A stretch of 52,637 nucleotides of DNA from an uncultured Eubacteriales bacterium (lineage in GTDB: Bacteria; Bacillota; Clostridia; Oscillospirales; Acutalibacteraceae): assembly GCA_949068525.1 (NCBI GenBank), contig CARTIQ010000006.1, positions 1 through 52,637 on the forward strand, in the 5' to 3' direction. Below, piece by piece: positions 16,758 through 24,535 of the stretch (its first letter is position 1; each line of letters begins with the position of its first letter). A program made the translations under genes and the position numbers. The notes below the pieces were generated by a model. It saw only the letters and a list, made by a program, of their open reading frames with translations, did not search any database and was not told the origin of the DNA.

Positions 16758-17270
16758 TTAGGTGACCTCAGCCTTTTTACTTTGTGTAATTTCGTTGACT
16801 TTAGGCTTATCTGTTAACGTTTTGCTTGGCTGCCTTTTATCAGTCTTTTGAGCTTTGCTACCTTTCAAAAATTTCGAGCCTAAACTATCGCATAGACTCT
16901 TAACTGCTAGCCCTATTGATGCAAAAAAACTCAGAATATAGCTAATTCCCCGCAATTTTTCACCCATTTGTTCGGATTTTTCGATGTCGTCTTCAAGCTT
17001 TTGATAAGCTCGCGTAAAACCAACCGATTTATCCTTCTCTTTAAATAAGCTTTTTGCTGCATGCCAAGTCGACGCAAAAAAACTTAGGCCACATCGGATT
17101 TCTTTTACTCCGTCGCAAACTTGACCCATTTTTTGTGCGTTTTTCAGAAACTCTTTACATATAAATTTTATTACACTTTCATCAGCAGCATAAACCTCGT
17201 CAGAGAGTGGTTTTTTCGCGACGCAAAACATTATTAAAAGCGACAATATAATCGATAAGACCTTTCTCAT
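16758..17270 (-). CDS. Secreted protein of unknown function with an internal duplication
   Basis: A 170-residue ORF with AAGGA just before its ATG. A signal peptide is clear: MRKV, a hydrophobic run to about residue 18, and a likely cut after DEVYA (residue 28). The mature part holds two related blocks about 51-54 residues apart: KMGQVCDGVKEIRCGLSFFAS at 47 onward (read in two parts) and QMGEKLRGISYILSFFAS at 101 onward, each followed by an Ala-Lys-Ser-Leu sequence. The C-terminal 40 residues are Lys/Thr/Ser-rich and probably disordered. No family is recognised. It stands alone between the iscU terminator and alr. The repeated LSFFAS core could be a membrane-active or packing helix; that is inference. 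Confidence 0.75.
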   Translation of the reverse strand: MRKVLSIILSLLIMFCVAKKPLSDEVYAADESVIKFICKEFLKNAQKMGQVCDGVKEIRCGLSFFASTWHAAKSLFKEKDKSVGFTRAYQKLEDDIEKSEQMGEKLRGISYILSFFASIGLAVKSLCDSLGSKFLKGSKAQKTDKRQPSKTLTDKPKVNEITQSKKAEVT

Positions 17271-17363
17271 AATATTCCTTCTTCAACCTTATTTAACAAA
17301 CCATTTGTTCACGAAAAAATCCTGATGTTTTATAATTTGTTGCGTCTATCAAAACTTTAAAAT

Positions 17364-18572
17364 TTATTCTAAATCGAAAATATCTTTTGGGCATAAGTAA
17401 TTCAGCTGTCCGATTTTATCGCCATTTTTTATATAAATTCGCGGAATACGTTTGCTTATTAGACACAGAATCTCATAATTAATCGTTTTTGAAAGATCCG
17501 AGATCTCTTCCACCCGCATTTCTGCGCCGTTATCTTCGCCAAAAATCGTAACTACTGTGTTTTCTTTCACGTTTTCGATATTAGTGACGTCTAGCATGGT
17601 CTGATCCATGCAAATTCGCCCTATAACTGGGGCTTTTTTGCCATTAACCAGCATGCTTGCCTTGCCAGACAAAATCCGCAAATATCCGTCGGCATACCCT
17701 ATCGGCACAGTGGCAATTTTCGTCTCTTTTTTAGTTACAAAAGTTCCCCCATAGCTCACGGCAGTATCCTTCGGCACGGTTTTTACCTGAGAAATCACTG
17801 TCTTTAAGCTCATTGCCGGACGCAAATCTAATTTATTTTTCACGTAATTCGAGGGAAACAGACCATATAAAATTATTCCAGCTCTTACCATGTCTAAGTT
17901 TGCATGCGGATAATTCAAAATTCCGCCACTATTACTGCAATGCCTAATTTTTATGTCTATGCTGTTCTCTTTCAGCGCCTGGCAAATATCCTTAAACGTC
18001 GCAAATTGTCGATTCGTTGCATCAATCGAATCGCCGTCTTCGTCTGCAACCGCAAAATGTGTGAAAATTCCCTCTGTGACAAGATTTTTAAGCTTACAGA
18101 CTCTTTGTAGCTCTTTTATTGTGTTCGCATTTTTTTCCTTACTGTTGAAGATAAACCCGATGCGGCTCATCCCGGTGTCGATTTTCAAATGCACCTTCAC
18201 CTTAACGTTGTCCTTTACCGCGTAGCTAGACAGAGCCGTTGCGTAATCCTCCGAAAAGACGGCCTGAGAGATGTTCAATCGTGAAAGTTCATACGCCATA
18301 TTCGCAGGTGTATAACCCAAAATCAGTATGGGCTTTTTTATCCCGCCGTTTCGTAACTGAAAAGCTTCTTCTAAATTCGAAACAGCAAACCAGTCCGCAC
18401 CCAGCCGCTCGTACTCTGTGGCCAACGCTACCGCGCCATGTCCGTATGCATCGGCTTTTATGACGCACATTAGCATGGATTTCTTCGAAATATTGCTCCG
18501 TATTTGCAAATAATTGTGCTTTATCATGTCCAAATCTATCTGTGCCCATGTTCTCTTTAAAAAATGATCCAT
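17364..18572 (-). CDS. alr: Alanine racemase
   Basis: PLP enzyme that makes D-alanine for peptidoglycan. N-terminal barrel has the PLP lysine in VIKADAYGHGAVAL near residue 39; RIGFIF and the HCSNSGGILN segment follow. The C-terminal beta domain carries VSYGGTF, with the catalytic tyrosine, and PIGYADGY, then GRICMDQTMLDV. The length of 402 is slightly above the usual 370-390. ATG start; AGGAGG is 12 nt upstream. Its D-alanine feeds the ligase MurF encoded 5 kb away. Confidence 0.96.
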   Translation of the reverse strand: MDHFLKRTWAQIDLDMIKHNYLQIRSNISKKSMLMCVIKADAYGHGAVALATEYERLGADWFAVSNLEEAFQLRNGGIKKPILILGYTPANMAYELSRLNISQAVFSEDYATALSSYAVKDNVKVKVHLKIDTGMSRIGFIFNSKEKNANTIKELQRVCKLKNLVTEGIFTHFAVADEDGDSIDATNRQFATFKDICQALKENSIDIKIRHCSNSGGILNYPHANLDMVRAGIILYGLFPSNYVKNKLDLRPAMSLKTVISQVKTVPKDTAVSYGGTFVTKKETKIATVPIGYADGYLRILSGKASMLVNGKKAPVIGRICMDQTMLDVTNIENVKENTVVTIFGEDNGAEMRVEEISDLSKTINYEILCLISKRIPRIYIKNGDKIGQLNYLCPKDIFDLE

Positions 18573-18605
18573 AAAAACAGCATTCCTCCTAATTTTACTA
18601 TATTT

Positions 18606-18633
18606 ATTATAATCTAAAATCCATTATATTCAA
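18606..18633 (-). promoter_or_regulatory. Probable sigma-A promoter of alr
   Basis: Minus strand TTGAAT (18628-18633), 16-nt spacer, TATAAT (18606-18611), about 35 nt before the alr ATG. Confidence 0.6.
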
Positions 18634-18693
18634 AATTTTTGTTTTTGCCACGTCCCAAAAGCTTTCCCTTGCCATTTTAACAAATTTATTTTG

Positions 18694-18722
18694 TTGATAT
18701 CGAATTTTAAATGTTTTATAAT
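18694..18722 (+). promoter_or_regulatory. Sigma-A promoter of glyA
   Basis: TTGATA, 17-nt spacer, TATAAT, about 33 nt before the ATG. It diverges from the alr promoter. Confidence 0.75.
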
Positions 18723-18755
18723 ACTCTTAATCTTAATTGAGGGAGCTGTTAAATT

Positions 18756-20006
18756 ATGGACTACATCAAAAATAATTTGGACTTTTTAAACAACTATGAC
18801 CCGCAAATTGGGGCTGCTATTAGTGATGAATTATCTCGTCAGCAGCAAAACCTAGAACTTATTGCCTCTGAGAATATTGTCTCTCCCGCTGTTCTGGCAG
18901 CGATGGGGAGCATTCTTACCAATAAATACGCCGAAGGGTATCCTAGCAAGAGGTATTACGGTGGTTGCGAGCACGTCGATATTGTTGAGGATATCGCTCG
19001 CAACCGTGCCAAAAAGCTTTTTGGTGCTGAGCATGCTAACGTTCAGCCGCATTCTGGCGCGCAAGCTAACACTGCAGTTTATTATTCTATTTTGAGCCCA
19101 GGCGACACCGTTATGGGCATGACTCTTTCTGAAGGGGGACACTTGACACACGGCTCGCCGGCGAATATTTCGGGTAAATATTTTAACTTTGTTGAGTACG
19201 GCGTGGACCCAGTTACTCATTACATCGACTACGATAAGGTTGCCGAAAAAGCGGCTCAGGTTAAGCCAAAATTAATTGTTTGTGGCGCTAGTGCTTATCC
19301 TAGGACAATCGACTTTGAAAAATTTCGTAAAATCGCAGACTCTGTAAACGCCTACTTGATGGTTGATATGGCGCATATTGCTGGGCTTGTTGCAAGTGGA
19401 TTACATCCTAACCCTGTCCCATTTGCCGATTTTGTTACAACTACAACGCACAAAACCTTGCGCGGGCCCCGCGGCGGCATGATTCTTTGCAAAGAAAAGT
19501 ACGCAGCAGCCATTGACAAAGCTATTTTCCCTGGTACTCAAGGCGGCCCTTTGATGCATATAATCGCAGCCAAAGCCATCTGTTTTGGCGAGGCTTTAAA
19601 GCCCGAATTTAAAGAGTATAACAAAAATGTCGTTGAAAACTGTGGTGCGCTTGCACAAGAACTGATAAATAACGGTCTGAAGCTGGTTTCTGGCGGAACG
19701 GATAATCATCTGCTGCTTGTAGACTTGCATGACACCGACGTAACAGGTAAGGAACTAGAAAAAAGGCTAGATGAAGTGCATATTACAGTTAATAAAAATA
19801 CCATCCCGAATGAGAAATTAAGTCCCTTGGTAACAAGCGGGATTCGTGTCGGCACTGCCGCTGTTACCACGCGCGGCCTTGGTCTAACTGAAATGTCGCA
19901 GATTGCTAAATTCATCGCTTTGGCTGCTAGTGATTTTGAAAACAATCGTGACTTTATCAAAAATTCGGTAGCAGAAATCTGTAAAAAATACCCTATATAC
20001 AGCTAA
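18756..20006 (+). CDS. glyA: Serine hydroxymethyltransferase
   Basis: PLP enzyme converting serine and tetrahydrofolate into glycine and methylene-tetrahydrofolate, the main source of one-carbon units. The whole length of 416 matches the family. Recognisable segments: NLELIASENIVSPAVL near residue 32, NKYAEGYPSKRYYGGCE, PHSGAQANTAVY, MVDMAHIAGL, and the PLP lysine in TTTTHKTLRGPRGG. ATG with GAGGGAG upstream. Only 54 nt separate it from rarA, so the two are probably one transcript. Confidence 0.97.
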   Translation: MDYIKNNLDFLNNYDPQIGAAISDELSRQQQNLELIASENIVSPAVLAAMGSILTNKYAEGYPSKRYYGGCEHVDIVEDIARNRAKKLFGAEHANVQPHSGAQANTAVYYSILSPGDTVMGMTLSEGGHLTHGSPANISGKYFNFVEYGVDPVTHYIDYDKVAEKAAQVKPKLIVCGASAYPRTIDFEKFRKIADSVNAYLMVDMAHIAGLVASGLHPNPVPFADFVTTTTHKTLRGPRGGMILCKEKYAAAIDKAIFPGTQGGPLMHIIAAKAICFGEALKPEFKEYNKNVVENCGALAQELINNGLKLVSGGTDNHLLLVDLHDTDVTGKELEKRLDEVHITVNKNTIPNEKLSPLVTSGIRVGTAAVTTRGLGLTEMSQIAKFIALAASDFENNRDFIKNSVAEICKKYPIYS

Positions 20007-20060
20007 ACTTCAGATATGATCAGGTTTGTAGTTTTATAAAAAACTAGGAAGGACTTTTGT

Positions 20061-21338
20061 ATGTCGGCTCCACTTTCGGACATTTTGCGCCCCGCTTCCA
20101 TCGACGATATGGTCGGGCAGGCTCATCTTATTGGCAAAGGCAAGCTGCTGCACAATATTATCAACTCTGGTACTCTGCCAAACATGATTTTTTACGGCCC
20201 CTCTGGTGTCGGCAAAACGACCCTTGCCACAATTCTAGCTAGTAGCTCAAACAAAAAGCTGTTTAATCTTAACGCGACAACCGCCTCGACCGCAGACATT
20301 AAAGATATCATCGCGCAAATTGACACCTTCACTGCACCAAACGGCATTCTGCTGTACTTGGACGAGATTCAATATTTTAATAAAAAGCAACAGCAAACCA
20401 TTTTGGAGTTTATTGAAAACGGCAAAATAACGCTGATTGCTTCGACGACTGAGAACCCCTCTTTTTACATATACAACGCGATTTTAAGCCGCTCCACCAT
20501 TTTTGAGTTTAAGTTTGTCAGCGTCGAAGAAATAAAAAAAGCGCTCATTCGCGCGGCTAAATTTATTGAGAAGTCTGAGGGAGTTTCTGTCTCCATTGCG
20601 GATGAAGTCTTGGTTTATATTGCAACGCTCGCGGCAGGTGACGTACGGCGGGCAATAAATTTTTTGGAGCTGTGCAATTTATCCTCGTCTGTTGAGAATA
20701 AAGTTAAAACAATTTCTATGGGGACCGCATCGCAGCTTAATTTTTCGGGAAATATTCGGTATGATTCTGACGGCGATGAGCACTATGATACTCTATCTGC
20801 TTTTCAAAAGTCTATGCGCGGATCTGACCCCGACGCTGCTGTATATTATCTTGCGAGACTCCTATTCAGTGGCGATTTAATCTCTGCCTGCCGACGGTTA
20901 ATGGTCTGCGCGTGCGAAGATGTTGGCCTTGCTTACCCACAAATTATGCCAATTGTAAAGTCCTGCGTCGACATCGCCATGCAAGTTGGCCTGCCCGAAG
21001 CCAGAATTCCACTTGCAAATGCAGTTATTTTAGTCTGTTTAGCTCCAAAATCAAACTCAGCATACAACGCCATAAACGAGGCTACCTCTGATATCGCATC
21101 GGGAAAGGTTTTTCCATTCCCTCGGCACCTGCAAAACAAGCACTGTGACGGTGTAGACGTTAAAAACAAGGGGCAATTCTACCTTTACCCGCATGAATTC
21201 GAAAATCATTGGGTGCTGCAGCAATATCTTCCCGATGAATTAAAGGATACACGCTATTATACTCCTGATAAAAACAAAACGGAGCAAGCTTTTTCGGACT
21301 ACTGGCACAACATTAAAAGCGCTAAAACAAAAAATTAA
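20061..21338 (+). CDS. rarA: Replication-associated recombination protein A (RarA/MgsA)
   Basis: AAA+ ATPase of the clamp-loader type that acts at stalled forks and with RecA and single-strand binding protein. N terminus PLSDILRPASIDDMVGQ is the family start; Walker A GPSGVGKTT near residue 48, Walker B LLYLDEIQYFNKKQQ near 97, sensor ASTTENPSF near 130, and the C-terminal tetramerisation part (YLARLLFSGDLISACRRL, then EDVGLAYPQ). Length 425 is normal. ATG with AGGAAGG 8 nt upstream. It follows glyA without a terminator. Confidence 0.95.
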   Translation: MSAPLSDILRPASIDDMVGQAHLIGKGKLLHNIINSGTLPNMIFYGPSGVGKTTLATILASSSNKKLFNLNATTASTADIKDIIAQIDTFTAPNGILLYLDEIQYFNKKQQQTILEFIENGKITLIASTTENPSFYIYNAILSRSTIFEFKFVSVEEIKKALIRAAKFIEKSEGVSVSIADEVLVYIATLAAGDVRRAINFLELCNLSSSVENKVKTISMGTASQLNFSGNIRYDSDGDEHYDTLSAFQKSMRGSDPDAAVYYLARLLFSGDLISACRRLMVCACEDVGLAYPQIMPIVKSCVDIAMQVGLPEARIPLANAVILVCLAPKSNSAYNAINEATSDIASGKVFPFPRHLQNKHCDGVDVKNKGQFYLYPHEFENHWVLQQYLPDELKDTRYYTPDKNKTEQAFSDYWHNIKSAKTKN

Positions 21339-21347
21339 CAAAAATAC

Positions 21348-21376
21348 TTGACTTTTAATCCAAAATCATGTATAAT
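21348..21376 (+). promoter_or_regulatory. Sigma-A promoter of the double-glycine peptide gene
   Basis: TTGACT, 17-nt spacer, TATAAT, about 33 nt before the ATG at 21409. It begins only 10 nt after the rarA stop, so the peptide gene has its own transcription. Confidence 0.8.
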
Positions 21377-21408
21377 TATAACAATCTAAAAGAAAAGGAG
21401 TGTTTTGT

Positions 21409-21636
21409 ATGGAAAAAAATTTAAAAAATGATGAATTAGAAAAGGTATCCGGGGGATATAGAATTGAACAAAGAAGAAAAATAAAAAAATACACAGATCC
21501 TGGTACCAAGACAAGTGCTCATAGGTATATAACTACCTACACTGTTTATGGCCACAAAAACGGTAATTATATCTCAAAAACTTTCGAAAACAAAAGTGAA
21601 GCTCTTAATTGGGCCGAAAAAAATTTAGATTATTAA
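21409..21636 (+). CDS. Double-glycine-leader peptide (bacteriocin-type precursor, orphan)
   Basis: A 75-residue ORF with AAAAGGAG 8 nt before the ATG. The first 17 residues, MEKNLKNDELEKVSGGY up to the GG, match the bacteriocin/Com-type leader: L at -12, E at -8, L at -7, V at -4 and GG at -2/-1. Such leaders are cut after GG by a C39-peptidase ABC exporter. The predicted mature peptide has 59 residues, is basic in its first half (EQRRKIKKY), rich in Tyr and Thr, and has no cysteine, so it is neither a lanthipeptide nor a disulfide bacteriocin. It has a strong promoter and an immediate terminator and is monocistronic. No exporter, immunity or modifying gene lies in this window. Activity is unknown: bacteriocin, signal peptide and secreted effector are all possible. 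Confidence 0.75.
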   Translation: MEKNLKNDELEKVSGGYRIEQRRKIKKYTDPGTKTSAHRYITTYTVYGHKNGNYISKTFENKSEALNWAEKNLDY

Positions 21637-21642
21637 ATAATA

Positions 21643-21676
21643 AGACGCAATAGATTTTCACTATTGTGTCTTTTTA
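21643..21676 (+). terminator. Strong terminator after the double-glycine peptide
   Basis: Eleven-base stem AGACGCAATAG (21643-21653) with CTATTGTGTCT (21661-21671), one G-T pair, 7-nt loop, then TTTT. It may also serve the convergent symporter gene. Confidence 0.9.
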
Positions 21677-23071
21677 ATGCCAGACATCAGTATTTTCAAT
21701 GCCCGCATTCTTAGCTATAAATACTGGTGTTTGGCCTTTCTTTTTTTGCTCCAAATAGTCTTTTAGCGCTTTTATCGCGATGTTCCCAATTAGCAATATT
21801 ACCACTATGTTGACCACTGCCATTAAACCCATTAGTAAGTCCGAGATGTTCCAGACAGTTTTTGCGTCAGCCTGCGCACCAAAAAATACCGTTATAACAC
21901 ATGTTACCCTAAAAACGTTCAGCAGAAGCTTGCTGTTTTTTATGAACAGCACGTTGGTTTCCGCATAGCTGTAGTTGCCGATTATCGATGTGAACGCAAA
22001 CGCAAATATTGAAAACGCTATCAAATGCACGCCAAATGGGCCAACTTGATTTCTTACAGCTTCTTGCACAAGTGGGATATCCTCGAGTCCACAGCAAAAG
22101 TCAACGTCCGAAAGAAGCACGATAAATGAAGTTGCCGAACAAATTAGCAGTGTATCTATAAAAACAGACAAAATTTGCGCTAAGCCCTGATTAACCGGGT
22201 GCAAAACATCCGCAGTAGCCGCTGCATTAGGAGAGCTACCCATCCCCGCTTCGTTGGAAAACAACCCACGTTTGGTACCCATAATAAGCGCGCTTTTGTA
22301 AAACATCGAACCAAAAATCGCTTTAAAATTGAAGGCTTCCTTGAAAATTAACGAAAAAGCTTCTGGGACTTTATCAAAATTTTGGCCGCCAATATACACG
22401 CTCAAAGAAATGTAAGCAATCGACATCACCGGCACAATGTAGGCAGAGATAAACCCAACCCGGTATGTGCCTCCCCAAATAGCCAAAGCTGTAATTGCAG
22501 CCAAAATAAGCCCAACAATCATCGGGTATATGCCACTTTTATAATCTTTAATGTAAGGTGTCAAGGCGGAAGACAGTTGAAACGACTGCAAGGCATTGAA
22601 CCCATAGGCATATCCCGCAATCAAAAGACACGAAAACAGTCCCCCAAGCCACTTTTTGTTAAAAACTTTTTGCATATAATAAGCTGGGCCACCCCTAAAT
22701 CCGCCATTTTCGTCTTTAACCTTATAAATTTGAGCAAGCGTACTTTCAATAAACGCCGAGGCACTGCCCAAAATCGCCATAATCCACATCCAAAAAACCG
22801 AGCCCGGACCCCCAATTATAATAGCGGAGGCGATGCCCGCAATGTGACCTACTCCAATCTTAGATGCAGTCGAGATCATCAACGACTTAAACGATGAAAC
22901 CTTCCCCTTCTCAGCCTTTTCAGTTAAAGATTTAAAAGCGTCTTTCAACAGCCGAAACTGTACAAACCTCATCCTAAAAGTAAAGTAAACCCCAGCAATA
23001 ATCAAAAGCGGGATCAAAATATACGCATACAAAAAGTTCCCAAATAAATCCAAAAAATTATTCATCCACAT
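21674..23071 (-). CDS. Sodium/alanine (amino acid) symporter, AGCS family
   Basis: Inner-membrane carrier that imports alanine or glycine with sodium. About ten or more hydrophobic segments over 465 residues. Family marks: ISTASKIGVGHIAGIASAI (the AGCS GxGNIAG motif, with His in place of Asn), the segment GGFRGGPAYYMQKV, and GTKRGLFSNEAGMGSSPN near residue 268. ATG start with AAGGGG 8 nt upstream. It follows murF by 50 nt on the same strand and may be read with it; alanine supply would suit the peptidoglycan genes next door, but this link is inference. Confidence 0.92.
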   Translation of the reverse strand: MWMNNFLDLFGNFLYAYILIPLLIIAGVYFTFRMRFVQFRLLKDAFKSLTEKAEKGKVSSFKSLMISTASKIGVGHIAGIASAIIIGGPGSVFWMWIMAILGSASAFIESTLAQIYKVKDENGGFRGGPAYYMQKVFNKKWLGGLFSCLLIAGYAYGFNALQSFQLSSALTPYIKDYKSGIYPMIVGLILAAITALAIWGGTYRVGFISAYIVPVMSIAYISLSVYIGGQNFDKVPEAFSLIFKEAFNFKAIFGSMFYKSALIMGTKRGLFSNEAGMGSSPNAAATADVLHPVNQGLAQILSVFIDTLLICSATSFIVLLSDVDFCCGLEDIPLVQEAVRNQVGPFGVHLIAFSIFAFAFTSIIGNYSYAETNVLFIKNSKLLLNVFRVTCVITVFFGAQADAKTVWNISDLLMGLMAVVNIVVILLIGNIAIKALKDYLEQKKKGQTPVFIAKNAGIENTDVWH

Positions 23072-23121
23072 AATAAAACCCCTTAACCATCGCTTTTTTA
23101 ATCCTAATCATAGTATTATCA

Positions 23122-24531
23122 CTACATTCGCTGTTTTTTATATAGAGAAATTGTCTCCTTAGCGATTTCCTCCATATGCATCCCGCGCGAACCCTTTACC
23201 AAAATACAATCTCCTGGCTGAATCAAGCCTTTTAAGCATGCAAACGCCTCCTCTTTCGATAAAAACGAATAGGTAGCTATAGCCTTTTGGGCAGAATTGG
23301 AAGCAGCCTCAGCAATAAATTTGGCTAATATCCCCACCGTTATTAGCACGTCGATATCCATACTTGCCGCAAAATACCCAACCTCAAAGTGAAGGTCTCT
23401 AGCCATGTTGCCAAGCTCCAACATATCTGCCAAAACGGCTATTTTTCGCTTGCTCTGGCCAACCTGCGCAAGAACCGCAAGCGCACTTTCCATTGAGTCC
23501 GGATTTGCATTATAGCTGTCATCGATCAAGATAATATCTTGTAAATTGTACACATTTTGCCGCATGTTAAGGTTTTTAAATTGCAAAAGCCCCGACTGTA
23601 TTTCATCTGAACTCATGCCCATAAAATGCCCTATAGCAATGGCAACTAGTGCATTATAAACATTGTGCTCCCCAATCGTCGAGACTTCAAAAAGTTGGTG
23701 CTTCTCATTATGCACAGCTTCAAAACTTGTTTTGCCGCCTTCAAAAGTAATATTTCTCGCAGTAAAATCACAATTGTTTTTTAAGCCAAACGTGATCACC
23801 CGAAAATCACCGATCTTTGGCACATTATGAAGGATCTCATCGTCTCCATTAACAAACAAGCAGCCTTTTTTCTCCAATCTGCCAGCGATTTTAAGCTTCT
23901 CGTTGAATATGTTCTCCTTAGTGTGAAGGTTCTCAATATGCGTAACTCCAATGTTCGTTATGACAGCGCAAGTTGGCTTTGCAATTGCCAAAAGCGTTTC
24001 CATTTCGTTAAATTCGCTAATTCCCATCTCCACAACCGCAACTTCATGCGATCGTTTTAACCCAAACATAGTCAAAGGCAGGCCGATCTGGCCATTCAAA
24101 TTGCCATTCGTTTTGTGCACGTTAAACCTGGCCGCCAAAACGCTTGCAATCATCTCTTTTGTTAAGGTCTTCCCCACACTCCCTGTTATGCCAATAACCG
24201 GGATGTCGAATTTTTGCCGATAGTATGTCGCCAGCTGCTGCAGCGCTACTTTTGTGTCTTTAACTTTTATATGTATCTTGTTTTTATCGCACCCTTCAGG
24301 CATACAGTCCACTTCACACTCAGAAATTAGCGTAGCAACCGCTCCAGCTGCAAAGGCCTCCCATATAAAGGCGTGTCCATCGAAGTTCTCACCCTTTATA
24401 GGCACAAATAGTGCCCCATTTCTTATCTCTTTGCTGTTCGTACTAACCGAATCCACCAATACCTCAGCAGAGCCACAAAGCAGTTCCCCGTCAACCGCTA
24501 TCAGAACCTCATTTATGCTCAATTTCTCCAT
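23122..24531 (-). CDS. murF: UDP-MurNAc-tripeptide--D-alanyl-D-alanine ligase
   Basis: Adds D-Ala-D-Ala to the UDP-MurNAc-tripeptide, the last cytoplasmic peptide step of peptidoglycan synthesis. Three Mur-ligase domains: an N-terminal substrate domain (VSTNSKEIRNGALFVPIKGENFDGH), a central ATPase with GITGSVGKTLTKEM near residue 114 and TNIGVTHIENL, and a C-terminal domain with DDSYNANPDSMESAL and ILVKGSRGMHMEEI. I chose the ATG at 24529-24531; GAGGT is upstream. Another ATG six codons earlier would overlap murE by 14 nt. The murE-murF order and near-overlap indicate one operon. Confidence 0.96.
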   Translation of the reverse strand: MEKLSINEVLIAVDGELLCGSAEVLVDSVSTNSKEIRNGALFVPIKGENFDGHAFIWEAFAAGAVATLISECEVDCMPEGCDKNKIHIKVKDTKVALQQLATYYRQKFDIPVIGITGSVGKTLTKEMIASVLAARFNVHKTNGNLNGQIGLPLTMFGLKRSHEVAVVEMGISEFNEMETLLAIAKPTCAVITNIGVTHIENLHTKENIFNEKLKIAGRLEKKGCLFVNGDDEILHNVPKIGDFRVITFGLKNNCDFTARNITFEGGKTSFEAVHNEKHQLFEVSTIGEHNVYNALVAIAIGHFMGMSSDEIQSGLLQFKNLNMRQNVYNLQDIILIDDSYNANPDSMESALAVLAQVGQSKRKIAVLADMLELGNMARDLHFEVGYFAASMDIDVLITVGILAKFIAEAASNSAQKAIATYSFLSKEEAFACLKGLIQPGDCILVKGSRGMHMEEIAKETISLYKKQRM

Positions 24532-24535
24532 ATCT

